Part shown: positions 21,259 to 32,527 of the stretch, piece after piece
How the letters are laid out: each line of letters begins with the position of its first letter
How positions within the stretch are numbered: the first letter of the stretch is position 1
From: Amoebidium appalachense
Taxonomy: Eukaryota; Ichthyosporea
Assembly (NCBI GenBank): GCA_963693365.1
Contig: CAVNZM010000005.1
Span: 10,230,001-10,294,000, forward strand
DNA: 64,000 nt
Reading direction: 5' to 3'
The notes under the pieces: model-generated
Told to the model about the DNA's origin: nothing
Seen by the model: the letters and a program-made list of their open reading frames with translations, nothing else
Database searches by the model: none
Position numbers and translations under genes: made by a program

Positions 21259-21521
21259 CACAGGCACACACACATACACACACACAGACACACACACTGA
21301 CACACAACACACACCTGCGTTAGGTGCTCCAGCTCTTCCTCCGGCAGCTCGTACTTCTTGCTCCACTCCTGCTGTATGTGGTAAGCCTTGGTTAGGTGCT
21401 CGAGTTCTTCCGTCTCCGGTGTCACGTTGTCCATCTCAGTGAACTTTTTCTCGAGAAGAACGGCCTTCCGAAGGTGATCCAACTCGACCAGAGACTTCTT
21501 CTCAAAATCCTTGTCGGCCAT
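20161..21521 (-). CDS. Helical four-repeat protein, two exons, function unknown
   Basis: Exon 1 21315-21521 (ATG 21521) and exon 2 20161-20301 (TAG 20161-20163), joined phase 0 by donor CAG|GTGTGT and acceptor ACACAG, give a 115-aa acidic/basic protein. It contains four imperfect units of about 25 residues: SLVELDHLRKAVLLEKKF, EELEHLTKAYHIQQEWSKKY, EELEHLTQ/AYHIYENLKENN, and HEIKKVAHAMKVCEDLVRK. Each is a predicted amphipathic helix plus turn (LxHLxKAyxi). There is no signal peptide or membrane segment, so it is probably cytosolic or nuclear. The intron falls inside the third unit. MADKDFEKK is chosen as start for its good context (GAAAATGG); an in-frame ATG 28 codons upstream is an alternative. 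I do not recognise the family. Confidence 0.65.
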
Positions 21522-22245
21522 TTTCTCTTGCTGCGTTGGAAGCTTTGCCGGTAGGATTAAACCTTTTTTGTATGCGTTTGGCCTTCCTGTAGAACCTGTT
21601 TTCACACGTTGGGTAAAAGCTGTTCAGATAACACCTCGTTTTCGCGATTGGAAAGGTTTGAAGTGTCTGGAAAAAGCAAGCGTTCTGTTTATGTACCCAC
21701 GCACAAATCCCTGGGGCGGCTATGAGCCTACGTGATCTGTTACCAATCGCATAATATTTTCTGGAAAAATCACTGAACGCGTGTTAAGTGGAATCCGTCG
21801 GACCGTCAGGAACCCGGCATCAACCAACTTAATTAAGTCTAAATATTGAAAGTTGAAAAAAACGAAGCAATTTGTAGTAAAATTTATAACAATAGTACCC
21901 AAAACTGCACAGGAGAGTTGCAAAATAACGCCTAGCGCCTGTCCTTTCTAGTCGTGCTGAGGTGGCTGATACATGCTGGAGTCCGACAAAGGTTTCGAAA
22001 GCCAATCAAAGCTACGGCATATTACGCATAATTCACCGCGGCTCAGTTTATGCTATGTAGTCCGCCTGGTATGACCCAAATATAGTAATTCTGTCTCGTC
22101 ACATTTTATCGTCAATCATTCTTTTTTCCTATTGGCTGGCTTGACCGCAATCCCGGGTGCCGGGAGACAAGCAAAAAGGCGTTTGTTTACATAGCACGTG
22201 TTTTATAACAAAAAGGCCCAAACACTTCCTTTCTCTTCGTTTCTT
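21522..22245. promoter_or_regulatory. Upstream region of the helical-repeat gene
   Basis: Unique sequence with CCAAT/ATTGG boxes near 22003 and 22131. Its arrangement fits a promoter for the minus-strand gene ending at 20161, and perhaps for a divergent plus-strand gene. No clear TATA box is seen. Confidence 0.3.
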
Positions 22246-22399
22246 GTTAGTCCCTGTGCACGGCACCAAAGAATCCAAAAGGGAAAATGCGGCCTCGAAG
22301 TTCTCGTTGTGCCAGTCCCTCTATCGATGTTTATGGTCTGCACAAGGGGCACACACACACGCACCCCTGGTGCAACATCCGGATCCTTCTGAACACCTT

Positions 22400-22759
22400 C
22401 TCCGATGAACAACCACGCACACACACGCACGCACGCACACACACGCACACACACACTGGTACACAAACACACACAAAACACACATTCACACACACGCACA
22501 AACATACATAACCGCACACACCCACACACATGCACGTGCGCACGCATAGACGCACGCACGCCGTTGGCAAGCACACACCCACACATGTAACATGTACACA
22601 CCCACACACCCACGCACACACACGCACACGCACACACACGGACCCACGCACGAACGCACACACACACGCACACATACACACATCCATAAACACACACACA
22701 CAGTCACAGACCCACACACACACACGAATACGCACACGCACGAGCACACACACATATAC

Positions 22760-22803
<44 letters not shown>

Positions 22804-22805
22804 CA

Positions 22806-22887
<82 letters not shown>
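22400..22887 (+). repeat. (CA)n / CACG compound repeat
   Basis: Degenerate ACACGCAC units at 22417-22760 pass into perfect (AC)n at 22765-22801 and 22813-22886. If transcribed on the plus strand it would form an intron ending at the acceptor near 22887. Confidence 0.9.
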
Positions 22888-22889
<2 letters not shown>

Positions 22890-22898
22890 GCAGACACA

Positions 22899-23045
22899 GC
22901 TGTTGGCCCCCCTCCAAGTCTCCCGACTGTGCCTTCTCCAGATCCCTTCCCCGTCCGGACCTCAGCCGCTAACCTCCCAAAAGAAACCCCGTGCCCCGTC
23001 ACATTTAAGCCAGCTAGTAAGCTTTTAAAGTCTCGATCTTTGTAG
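22899..23045 (+). CDS. Possible terminal exon
   Basis: After the (CA)n tract an AG acceptor (GACACAG) precedes a frame reading VGPPPSLPTVPSPDPFPVRT and ending FKPASKLLKSRSL with a TAG at 23043-23045. Pro/Ser-rich with a basic C-terminus. An upstream exon near 22250-22338 (KGKMRPRSSRCASPSIDVY) would share its phase but has a poor donor. Function unknown. Confidence 0.25.
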   Translation, partial: AVGPPPSLPTVPSPDPFPVRTSAANLPKETPCPVTFKPASKLLKSRSL

Positions 23046-23618
23046 CTCCCGGCACCCTAGAGAAAGGCACAATTCTTGATTAAGTATTAGTGACCGTAGT
23101 AGTGCCGTCAAGCACTTTACCGTCGCAGGACCACCCCCAGGGAGTCAGTAAAGTCTCCTGCCGGCGTGGCTGGGGTAATAACCCTGGGCAAAGTGTGTAC
23201 TTATAGTTAGGTTTGTGAAGGATGGGTTATCTTAGCTGAGCTCATAAATAGCACCCTAACTAGTGTACTGTCGGTGTTGTGTGGTAGACGGTAGTTTCCC
23301 TAGAGGGCCTGTAATGGCCCTCCGGGAACAAAACGTGATAAAATAAAAAAACAAGGGAGTTAGTAAAGTTGCTACAAGTGACTAGCCTTCTGGCAGCACA
23401 ACCCACCACCCATTGCAAGGCTGGAATAGCAAATGTTTGCATGCCTTGGGAATTCACCCTACCTCCATCCCTATAGCCTATAACAATACCCAGACCAGCA
23501 CCTTGGCGGATACCGGCCTGGGACTTGCGTGATGCTAATATTAGCCGACATTTCTGAATGTTTTTTTAAGTCAAACCTTTTGCTTTATGTGAAGTTTAGA
23601 TGTAGGAGGGGCATTCGA
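23046..23618. other. Unique intergenic sequence
   Basis: No exon chain is supported. A 7-bp inverted repeat GAGGGCC/GGCCCTC with a 6-nt loop lies near 23301-23320. Confidence 0.5.
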
Positions 23619-23843
23619 ATGGCTCTACCAGTGACTGTCAACCGAGCAAAGTCGATACACAAAAAAAGACCTGATGATTTAGAGCAGAAAGAAGTTATTC
23701 GTAATTATGAATCATTATCCACCGTGACCCTACCCAAAAGTCACACCATCCAGCCACCCGCACAACTCTGCATGTCCCAACTGCAAGGAAAAAACACAGT
23801 TCAATTTGCAGGTCACAGTAAATGCATGCACGTACCGCCATAA
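23619..23843 (+). CDS. Hypothetical small basic protein or first exon
   Basis: ATG at 23619 opens 74 codons of balanced composition (MALPVTVNRAKSIHKKRPDD LEQKEVIRNYESLSTVTLPK...) to a TAA at 23841. A possible donor TTGCAG|GTCACA occurs near 23812. Lysine and serine-rich, no signal peptide, no recognised motif. Confidence 0.3.
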   Translation: MALPVTVNRAKSIHKKRPDDLEQKEVIRNYESLSTVTLPKSHTIQPPAQLCMSQLQGKNTVQFAGHSKCMHVPP

Positions 23844-23984
23844 GAACTGCATTATAAATTTACATCGCCCAACCCTTTCGAACGGGCTCAACCTGTAAAG
23901 TTCATACGTCTTAGAGGCAGCAGCCCCCCTAAAAATTTAAAAAGTACTCAGTGGCTTCTGAAACCTATCTTGGGTCTTTGATTC

Positions 23985-24895
23985 ATCAGGTCCCCCACCC
24001 CCACCCCCACCCCCCTTCCCATTCCCCTTTCCCTCCCCTTCTCCCCCCTCCCCCCTCTCCCCCCGGCCCTCCCCTCGACCCCCCCCCCCCCCCCCCCCCC
24101 CCGGGGGACCCATCCCTTTTTCAACCCCGGGACTCGCGGCGATCTTCAGCCTTGTGTGTCTTCCGAATCGACAGGGACACAGCCACCCTTTCCTATCCTC
24201 TCCCATTCAGCTTCCTGTCCCTCCGTCTCCTCCCCCCCCCCCCTCCCCCCCCCCCCCCCCAAAAAAAAAACACACACACATACACACCCACACTCGCATC
24301 CACCCTCTCCCCCCAAGCATGACCATCACCGCCAGTATTGCCTCAAACTCGGCCTCTAATCCCTCCTGCAAAGAAATAGAGAAAAACAAAAAAGAAAAGA
24401 AAAAAAAATCCATAAGGCCCCGAGACCTCACACCCAAACACAACACTTGTGTGAAAAAAAAAAGTCTAGTTATTAATTCTCGGCCTCTTGTGGTTGTCAG
24501 ATGTAAATTGGCAATCAAAATCTTCCAGGAAACTTTAAAATGTGGAGGCAGGAAAGTATATCAACAGGGAAGTACTGGAGGGGTGGAAGGTGGCCACGGA
24601 GAGACATGACGGAGAGACATGGGGGAAGGGGGTGGGGTGGGGGGGGGGGGGGGGGGGAGGGGAAGGAGGAGGGACGGGGGAGAGGGGCGATATTGCCTCC
24701 AGCCTGCTGAGTATGGTGGTGCCGTGACCAAGCTTGCTCTTGTTATGTTATATCATTTCCCCGGGCCACTCACTCACTCCCCTCTAAACCCCCCCTACAT
24801 AATCCCCCCTCCCTCCCAAGTCACTATTAAATTTAAGGTCACTCCACCGCTCCCGCCCCACGCCCCCTCCCTGGGACGAACTTCTTTCTGTCACT

Positions 24896-24964
<69 letters not shown>

Positions 24965-25030
24965 GGTGCGTGCACGCACGTGTTTATGTATGCCCGTGAT
25001 TGTGTGTGTGTTTGTGTGCGTGCGCGCGCC
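23985..25030. repeat. C-rich, poly-A, poly-G and (GT)n low-complexity block
   Basis: Pyrimidine blocks (23990-24110, 24230-24260), an A-rich part (24370-24470), GGGGT tract (24620-24685) and T20 followed by (GT)n (24897-24961). No gene could be supported. Confidence 0.7.
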
Positions 25031-25049
25031 GCCACTGCACGCGCAGGTG

Positions 25050-25625
25050 CCCTTGTGTGCGTCAAAAAACACCATGCACGCTGGACACCCGGCTGACACA
25101 AACGCGCTCATTAAGCCTTTAATATGCTCAAGGTTCGCGTCACTGCGCGCGCACACACAGGTTTCTCGACCTCTCTTATTCATTCCCACAAGTCTTTCCG
25201 TCTAGCTTCCCTCAGCTCCCTTACCTCTCCCTCCCTTTCTTTCCCATCTCGCCCTCACTTTCGTTCTCTTTTTCACTCCCCCCTCTACCTCCCCCCCTCC
25301 CCCCCTCTACACCCCCCCCCCCCCCCCCCCCCGCCCCTCGCCCCCGTCCCGCTTTGGCGCTGTGTGGTGTTGTTGCCGATACATATATGCACATTTGTGT
25401 GCCAGAGCAGGAAGGGTGGGTGGGTGGGTGGGGGGGGGGGGGGGGGGGGGGGAGAATAAACGGAGGGAGATGTAGGGGGGAGCTAGACGGTAAGTGAGTA
25501 GGAATAAGAGCGAGCGAGAAAGCATATGTGTGTGCGCGCACGCACACCCTGAGCATATCATTGGCTTAGTGAGCGTGTTGGCGTGAAGCGGACGTGTGTG
25601 CAGTGTGGTTTTTTGTATCCCCGTA
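25050..25625. repeat. Diverged inverted repeat around C- and G-runs
   Basis: The left arm (about 25050-25245) matches the reverse complement of the right arm (about 25465-25625) over roughly 160-190 bp, with shared blocks TCTAGCT, ACCTCTCCCTCC/ACATCTCCCTCC, TTATTC and TTGAGCAT/CTGAGCAT in the same order. The spacer holds a C-run on one side and a G-run on the other, so it is itself partly self-complementary. On the minus strand the left arm encodes LEHIKGLMSAFVSAGCPACM, open, whereas the equivalent frame in the right arm is stopped. It is either an inverted duplication of an exon or a foldback element. Confidence 0.65.
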
Positions 25626-25858
25626 AGAGACCTCATTAAGAAAGAGAGAGGAAGGCCTACGTGCCGGCGGGCTTGTAAATACGGGAGGATGGGATGGGGC
25701 AGCGAGGGATAGTGCTGGCGTCGGTTGTGTTTGGCGATGCACTAGCGCTAGGACTATTTTTACGTGTGTTCTTGTATGATGGCGCATGTGTGCAATGCGG
25801 ATGGATGGGTTCCTGCCATGATAGGGCCCAACCACATCGGCTGAGTCAACTTGCTCCG

Positions 25859-26140
25859 AGCAGAATTCTTCTGCAAAAAGCAGAATTATTCTGCAAAATG
25901 CAGAATTACTCTGCTAAAAGCAGAACTATTCAGCAAACGCAGAAATATTCTGCTTAAGCGCTTAGAGCAGAATTATTCTGCAAACAGCAGAATTCATCTG
26001 CTAAAAGCAGAATAGTTCTGTCAAAAGCAGCATCACTCTGCTGTCGAAAGCAGAATATTCTGCTTTTTGCGAAGTAGTTCTACTAAAAGCAGAATCATTC
26101 TGCTAAGAGCAGAGTGATTCTTTTCAAAGCAGAATAACTC
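25859..26140 (+). repeat. Tandem array of 15-nt palindromes (GCAGAAT..ATTCTGC)
   Basis: About 14 units with a period near 20 bp. Each unit is itself an imperfect inverted repeat such as GCAGAATTATTCTGC, separated by AAAA-type spacers. Units 9, 11, 13 and 14 are degenerate. Details are given in the findings. Confidence 0.9.
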
Positions 26141-26365
26141 ACATGATCTGAGAGTAGATGCACCAAATCTATATAGCTATATATATGCCGGTCCAGATGA
26201 TTGGACAATTGTCAGTGGTGCAAATGCCGTATATATATATATAAAGCATGTGCCTGGGACATGTCACAGTCGTTGGGGGCAAATGGATGTTGAGAGTGTA
26301 CTATGTAGTGAGTTCGAGGCTGACTACCCGTAGGGTCAGGCCGGACACACACCAGATCTGCGCGA

Positions 26366-26427
26366 CTATGATTGGTGAATATCCCACCAGATCGATATTC
26401 TGATTGGTGGAGCCGCTCATATAAAAG
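26366..26427 (+). promoter_or_regulatory. Putative core promoter: two ATTGG boxes and TATAAAAG
   Basis: GATTGGTG at about 26369 and 26391 precede CATATAAAAGC at 26417-26426 by 26-50 bp, a classical CCAAT plus TATA layout for the plus strand. An ATG at 26464 opens only about 25 codons, with a possible donor GAGAG|GTACCA near 26494; no downstream exon was found. Confidence 0.4.
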
Positions 26428-26757
26428 CAGCCTCCGAGAACTCTCGAGAGGTCAGATTGACACATGCATTCTCGTGTGAACTCGAGCGCAAGAGAGGTAC
26501 CACATTCACAGTCAGTTTTTTTACGGTTTATTTGCATGATCAAGAGCCAGCTGCCCTATGTTTACATGGCTAAGATACAAATTTAGTTGCCGGAGAGAAT
26601 GCATAATCTGAAATATAGTGTGGGGTTTTTATTGCCACAGCTGTTGACGCAGTCAGGTACAGCATGTAGGCAAAAAATATGTAACTTGAATAGCAATATG
26701 TACTGTCACCTTGCACGTACACATATTAAGTAAATTGCCGAAAGAAAAAAGCGGCAT

Positions 26758-27189
26758 TTACTGGCAGGTACCAGACTCATCAGGGAAGTTGCCCGGGACG
26801 AAGGTACTCTTGCAAGCCACACAGCAGCTAGCATCGCTCTGGCTTGGAACGCGGCCCCAGTCGCAGACCTGCACCCCCTCACCGTTGTCCCACGTGGGCA
26901 GGCACTCAAGAGGGGTAGGGGCAGGGGGGGTCTCGTGCTCAATCTCCTGTGCTGTCTGCACGCACGTTCCGCTCACGTTGGGGAACCCCATGGGCTCCTG
27001 GTACTGAAGCTTGAGGTCGGTGCAAGACTCACACGTGTTGTCGGCCTTTTGCTGGAAACCCCAAGCGCACACACAGCTACCCTCGCCGTTGTCAAAGGAA
27101 TTGGGCGCACAGGGGGTGTAGTCGCGGCGCTGGGGGGCAGCAGCCACGGCGGTGGCGAGCAGAGCAACGGCGGCGGCGAACTTAAGCAT
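26758..27189 (-). CDS. Secreted cysteine-rich protein with duplicated domain
   Basis: Intronless 143-aa frame, start ATG 27189. Residues 1-18 (MLKFAAAVALLATAVAAA) are a typical signal peptide, with likely cleavage before PQRR. The mature part has two related units: CAPNSFDNGEGSCVCAWGF...C..C...FPNVSGTCV (about residues 27-77) and CLPTWDNGEGVQVCDWGR...CC.AC...FPDESGTC (about 96-142). Shared landmarks are DNGEG, C-x-WG and FPxxSGTC; the 12-14 Cys suggest disulfides in a secreted or cell-wall/matrix protein. A TATA box is present upstream. The family is not one I can name. Its codon use and freedom from simple repeats contrast with its surroundings. Confidence 0.75.
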   Translation of the reverse strand: MLKFAAAVALLATAVAAAPQRRDYTPCAPNSFDNGEGSCVCAWGFQQKADNTCESCTDLKLQYQEPMGFPNVSGTCVQTAQEIEHETPPAPTPLECLPTWDNGEGVQVCDWGRVPSQSDASCCVACKSTFVPGNFPDESGTCQ

Positions 27190-27281
27190 TTTCTGATGTT
27201 GGTGAGGAGGGGGAGGAGGTTGAATGTGTGGCAGGTGCGTTGTGTGATGCTTTCTGGATGAAAATGTAGGGTCGAGTGCGC

Positions 27282-27288
27282 TATATAT
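27282..27288 (-). promoter_or_regulatory. TATA box of the secreted-protein gene
   Basis: TATATAG on the minus strand (CAAATATATAGCG), about 95 bp upstream of the ATG, leaving room for a start site some 30 bp downstream and a 5' UTR of about 60 bp that is pyrimidine-rich. Confidence 0.6.
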
Positions 27289-27299
27289 TTGAGGTGGTG

Positions 27300-28200
27300 T
27301 GAGCTCCGGACTCTATAACGACTCCCGAGATCCTGTGTCCCGCGTGATCGATATCCAGAGCTACGGATAGAACGAGATTTTTCTTCCCCAGCCCTTTTCT
27401 GAGAGTGTGCAAAGGTGGGGATATTTTGAGTCACGATGTAGTTCCGAATCTAATCATACTCACAGTGCGGACAAAAGGGAAGCTCGTCGATTTACGTAAG
27501 ATAATTAAATTACCATGACAGGCACAGTACAGTAAGAGGCTCTGTTCTCGCAAAATGTATGTAAATATAGAAATTTAAAAAAATGCTATGCATCCCCAGC
27601 CGCGAGCCGTGCAAGTGCCACGCGCGGCAACTGCTGGAGGACGCGGGTCATCACATGTGCTGGAGCGATGGCATCAACCGTTGACTCTAAGGACTATGCT
27701 CATCGTAACGGAAAAAGCATGCTTCCCCACTCTTTTTTCTTATTTTTTATATCTATCTATGAATCGTGCCTTGCGCCATAATAACATAATTGTGCGCCTA
27801 CGTAGGGTACACTTGGAATACAGCGCTGGCGGAGCATATTGCAGGTTGCAACGACAACGGTCACCCGACCGTCACCCGTAATTAGATCTAGAGCAGATCT
27901 GGGCATAAAAAGAAGCCAATGAACGAGGAACGATCATGGAGATGTGCAAAAGGTCTGGGAAGAATTTTTAGGATTTGTAAGGGTAACAATGGTTATACAC
28001 TAGACACTAGTGTCGAGAATTAATCTAAACAACATATACAAATATTTATTTATTTAGAAATTTCCGTCCAGATATACTATTTTGGAAGCCTTTAACAATA
28101 CATATACAAATTCAAAATTTACACTTTTTAGAATCTCTAGATCTCAAAAATCCATTGGTGAAATGGCCGCCTGTCTGAACCAACCAAAAGCGCGACGGAT
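27300..28200. other. Unique intergenic sequence
   Basis: Mostly non-repetitive, AT-rich toward 28030-28130. Frames are short and no splice chain is evident on either strand. Confidence 0.6.
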
Positions 28201-28227
28201 CTGGAGCCAAAGCCCTTCACCACATCC

Positions 28228-29215
<988 letters not shown>

Positions 29216-29266
29216 ACACACATGATCAACACACACACACGTGCATACTCAAGTGACTGCACAGTT

Positions 29267-30191
29267 TGTTAAATGTTATAAGTATTTAGGATGTAAGCAG
29301 AGACACAGTGGTGCAGTGTGAAAACACCACAGACACACACAACAACAAAACACGGAACGATCGGAGCAGTGTACACAACAGACATCAATGTTTAGACACG
29401 ACTGAACTGAATTTATTCTGATCTTCGAATAAATACCTGAAATTCCTCTAAGTCCAATCCATACATGATTTCCGACCAGTCGGAAATCAGATCCATCTCT
29501 AATAGAAACCAATCACTAAGAACCAATTGCTTTCAGAGAGATCCGGTACGCGGAGGCGTACACGATAGGACACAGACACTAGTTAGGATCAACTCGTGTC
29601 ATCATCAAGGAAGTTCTAACCTATGACATACTGCAAAGACTCAGACATATCACACTTAACCTTGATGATTGGTTAAAGCCCGGCAACACATGAAAACTAA
29701 AGTGAATTAATGAAGTCTAAACACACATGCTATTCTAAGTGTAGCCTAAGTGTGTTACCGTCCAATGAACACGTATTAAGTAACACAAATCTACCTAACA
29801 TATATTAGTAGAAAAGAAATACGATTATACACATGAAGACAAGGAGAGAAAGAAAAGAAAATAAGGAAGGAGAAAGAGGAAGGAAAAGAGAGCACAGATC
29901 AACAAACAAGATAGTAATAGCATAACTATAACCAGAGATATTTATGTACACACGAACATGTACACGTCTCTCCCTGAGTGGGTGGATCCGTGTACACACA
30001 TATAAATATTCTAATCGATATTACAATACACGATTAAAGCCGATACAACACGATTACAAGTATACAAGCATATCGGAGATCGATGCTACACTTTACATAA
30101 TAGGAGTGTGGCATTTACACTAAGCATATGAACTGAAACATAACACAAACTGAGAAGATCTTACCATATGTAAATACTACGTATTACAACA
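29267..30191 (-). repeat. 3' LTR of the copia element
   Basis: 925 bp, TGTTAA...TACAACA. The polypurine tract AAGTGGGGA lies immediately upstream in element orientation (30192-30200). Confidence 0.95.
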
Positions 30192-30200
30192 TCCCCACTT
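30192..30200 (-). other. Copia polypurine tract
   Basis: AAGTGGGGA directly abuts the TG of the 3' LTR, the expected position of the plus-strand primer. Two more GTGGGGA copies occur within the next 70 bp upstream in element orientation (about 30225 and 30252). Confidence 0.7.
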
Positions 30201-30610
30201 AAGACTTTGAAGTTTGTGTTATCATATCCCCACTGAACTAGTGAAATCTCCCCACTTGAGAACAGAAACGGAAAAAAAAAATTAAAGTGTGTACTTTTCC
30301 CGGGGGGGGGGGGGGGGGGAGAAGGGGGGGGGGGGGGGGGGGGAAGGGGGGGAGGGGGGGGGGGGGGGGGGGGGGGGGGGAGGGGGGGGGGAAGGAACCG
30401 GGGCAAAAACAACGAATATATATAACGTGTATAGGCAGTGTTTGATTAACTGGGTTTTAAACCAGTGAAAGATAGAGTAGAGTGATGGTACAGGTCAAAC
30501 CTTATATATAAACCCTAAGTGGGCATACCCACAAAGGCAATACATATGATATAATGATGTTGATAAAGTAAGTAGTACACATGAGAAAATCACTCTTGAA
30601 GTAGGTCGGG

Positions 30611-32527
30611 TCAATCCACAATATCCGGTAAACAAAGTCGAGCACGATGGTGGACATGACTCGGGCCGGGGAGGGGTTTGGTGAGTATGTCAGCTAAGTT
30701 GTGGGCTGACTCAACGTAGTGGACAACCACGTCCCCACTGGCAATGTAGTCCTTGGTGTTGTGATACCGGACGGCAATGTGTTTGGTACGGTGCTTGATG
30801 CCGGTGGAGTTGACGATGGCAATGGTCGACTGGTTGTCACAGTACACCGGAGTCGGAGCAAGCATGGGACAGCCGAGTTCCTTGAAGAGGTCACGGACCC
30901 AAGCAACTTCTTGGGTGCCAGCATTGAGAGCAATCAGCTCAGCTTCAGTGGTGCTGGTGGCCGTGATGGGCTGGAGCTTGGAGTACCAGATGACGGGCAT
31001 ACCAGCAAACACGATAATGTAGCCGGTGGTAGACTTCTTGCTGTCGGCACAACCAGCAAAGTCAGCATCCGTGTAGCATTCGAGTATGGGGGACTGGGTG
31101 GCCGAGTACTTGTAGTCAATGCCAAGGTCAATGGTGCCGAGCAGGTACCTGGCCACACGACGGAGAAGGTCCCAGTGAGTCTTGCCGGGGTTGGTGCTGA
31201 ACCGACCAAGGAAGCCGATGGCATAGGCAATGTCGGGACGTGTGCACCGTGCCACCCAGAGGAGACGGCCGAGTAACTCACGGTAGGGCACGGTGAACGG
31301 TTGGGGGGGGCAATCAGCCAGGGAGACGGTGGTGCCTGCAGGGATGGGGGTAGACTTGGACTTGGCATCGGTGAGGTTGAAGTCGTGGATGATATCCATG
31401 ATGTAAGACCTCTGGTGCATGTGGAGGTGATGGGGATCAGAGTGATTAAAATCAACACCGAGCATACGGTCAAATGGACTCATACGACAGCTGGCCATCT
31501 TGCTGATGTGGGCAGCCAGGTCACTGGCAGCAGTAGAACCCCGGGTGTTGGTGATGGTGGAGTCATCGACGTAGTTACCAGCCCGTACCACATCGTTGTT
31601 GGGGAAGAACCGGAGGTAGATGCACGGGTCGGTCTTAGTACGGGTCAGGCCATGGGCAAGAAGAATGCCGTCGAGGAAGTCGTACCAAGCCTTGGAGGCT
31701 TGCTTGAGGCCGTACAGGGCTTTCTTGAGTCTCCAGACCTTGCCAAGTGTGGCCATGGTGATGAATCCCGGGGGTTGTTTCATGTAGATGGTCTCGGTGA
31801 GTGGGCTGTTGAGAAAGGCCGTAGACACGTCGAGTTGATGTATGTCATGACCTTCAACAACGGCCAGAGCTAGGATGGCACGGAGAGCAGCCGGACGGAT
31901 GACAGGGCTCTCAATCAACTCATAGTCAACACCGTATTGCTGACTGAAGCCTTGAGCAACACCACGTGCCTTGATCTTGGTGTCACCAGCCGAGTTGAGA
32001 GTTTTCTCGGAGACAATCCACTTGAAGCCGACGATGTTAGCACCAGGGGGAGGGTCAACAAGTTCAAAGATGTCTTTGTCGACGAAGGCTTGATACTCAG
32101 CAGTCAGGGCTGACTTGACCTGATCACCATTGGGTCCGGAACAGAGTTGACGGACAAGTTTGGGTAGTTGGTCGATGTTGATGGGGGGACCGGGGGGGAC
32201 TGGCAGGGTGGTGGTGGCTTGAAGTCCAACCTTGCCCTGGAGACGGGCAGAACGACGGGGTGCAGGAACCGGGGTAGGTGGAGACGGTGGGGGGGGAACT
32301 TGGAAGTTCGGAAGTGCAGGGGGGGCAACCTCCGGGCTGGACGGGGCCGAGTGGAAGTTGTCGGGGGAGCCGGGTCGGATGGGTGTGACGTTGCCAGGGC
32401 CAGGATGAGGGTCGGCAGGCTGGACGGGCACGGGGGCAGGGGGGCCGGTGGGGGGGGGGTGTCGGGGGAACGACGATGGCAGGAGGGGGGCCAGAGTACA
32501 CCAGACAAACATCATCTTCAGTGTCAA
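30611..32527 (-). CDS. Copia pol, 3' part: reverse transcriptase and RNase H
   Basis: 638-codon frame. It begins in a Pro-rich linker, then a chromodomain-free RT with KARGVAQGF, LDVSTAFLNS, the KKALYGLKQA motif and the catalytic YVDD (about residue 318; 31562-31573). RNase H follows with YTDADFAGC (about 484), STTEAELIAL, and the usual copia C-terminus with KHIAVRYH and LADILTKPL. It copies element RNA into cDNA in virus-like particles. It is in a different frame from the upstream gag-int ORF and overlaps it by about 400 bp; its first Met is unlikely to be a true start. Confidence 0.93.
   Translation of the reverse strand: MTLKMMFVWCTLAPLLPSSFPRHPPPTGPPAPVPVQPADPHPGPGNVTPIRPGSPDNFHSAPSSPEVAPPALPNFQVPPPPSPPTPVPAPRRSARLQGKVGLQATTTLPVPPGPPINIDQLPKLVRQLCSGPNGDQVKSALTAEYQAFVDKDIFELVDPPPGANIVGFKWIVSEKTLNSAGDTKIKARGVAQGFSQQYGVDYELIESPVIRPAALRAILALAVVEGHDIHQLDVSTAFLNSPLTETIYMKQPPGFITMATLGKVWRLKKALYGLKQASKAWYDFLDGILLAHGLTRTKTDPCIYLRFFPNNDVVRAGNYVDDSTITNTRGSTAASDLAAHISKMASCRMSPFDRMLGVDFNHSDPHHLHMHQRSYIMDIIHDFNLTDAKSKSTPIPAGTTVSLADCPPQPFTVPYRELLGRLLWVARCTRPDIAYAIGFLGRFSTNPGKTHWDLLRRVARYLLGTIDLGIDYKYSATQSPILECYTDADFAGCADSKKSTTGYIIVFAGMPVIWYSKLQPITATSTTEAELIALNAGTQEVAWVRDLFKELGCPMLAPTPVYCDNQSTIAIVNSTGIKHRTKHIAVRYHNTKDYIASGDVVVHYVESAHNLADILTKPLPGPSHVHHRARLCLPDIVD

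Noticed and set aside
25859-26140. CRISPR-like array
   Set aside because: Units of about 20 bp have only 4-5 nt spacers that are not unique, and the context is eukaryotic.
31301-31873. Plus-strand ORFs opposite the copia pol and gag (also 30719-31276, 32682-33569)
   Set aside because: Antisense shadows of a GC-rich coding sequence; the minus strand carries the recognisable RT, RNase H and integrase motifs.
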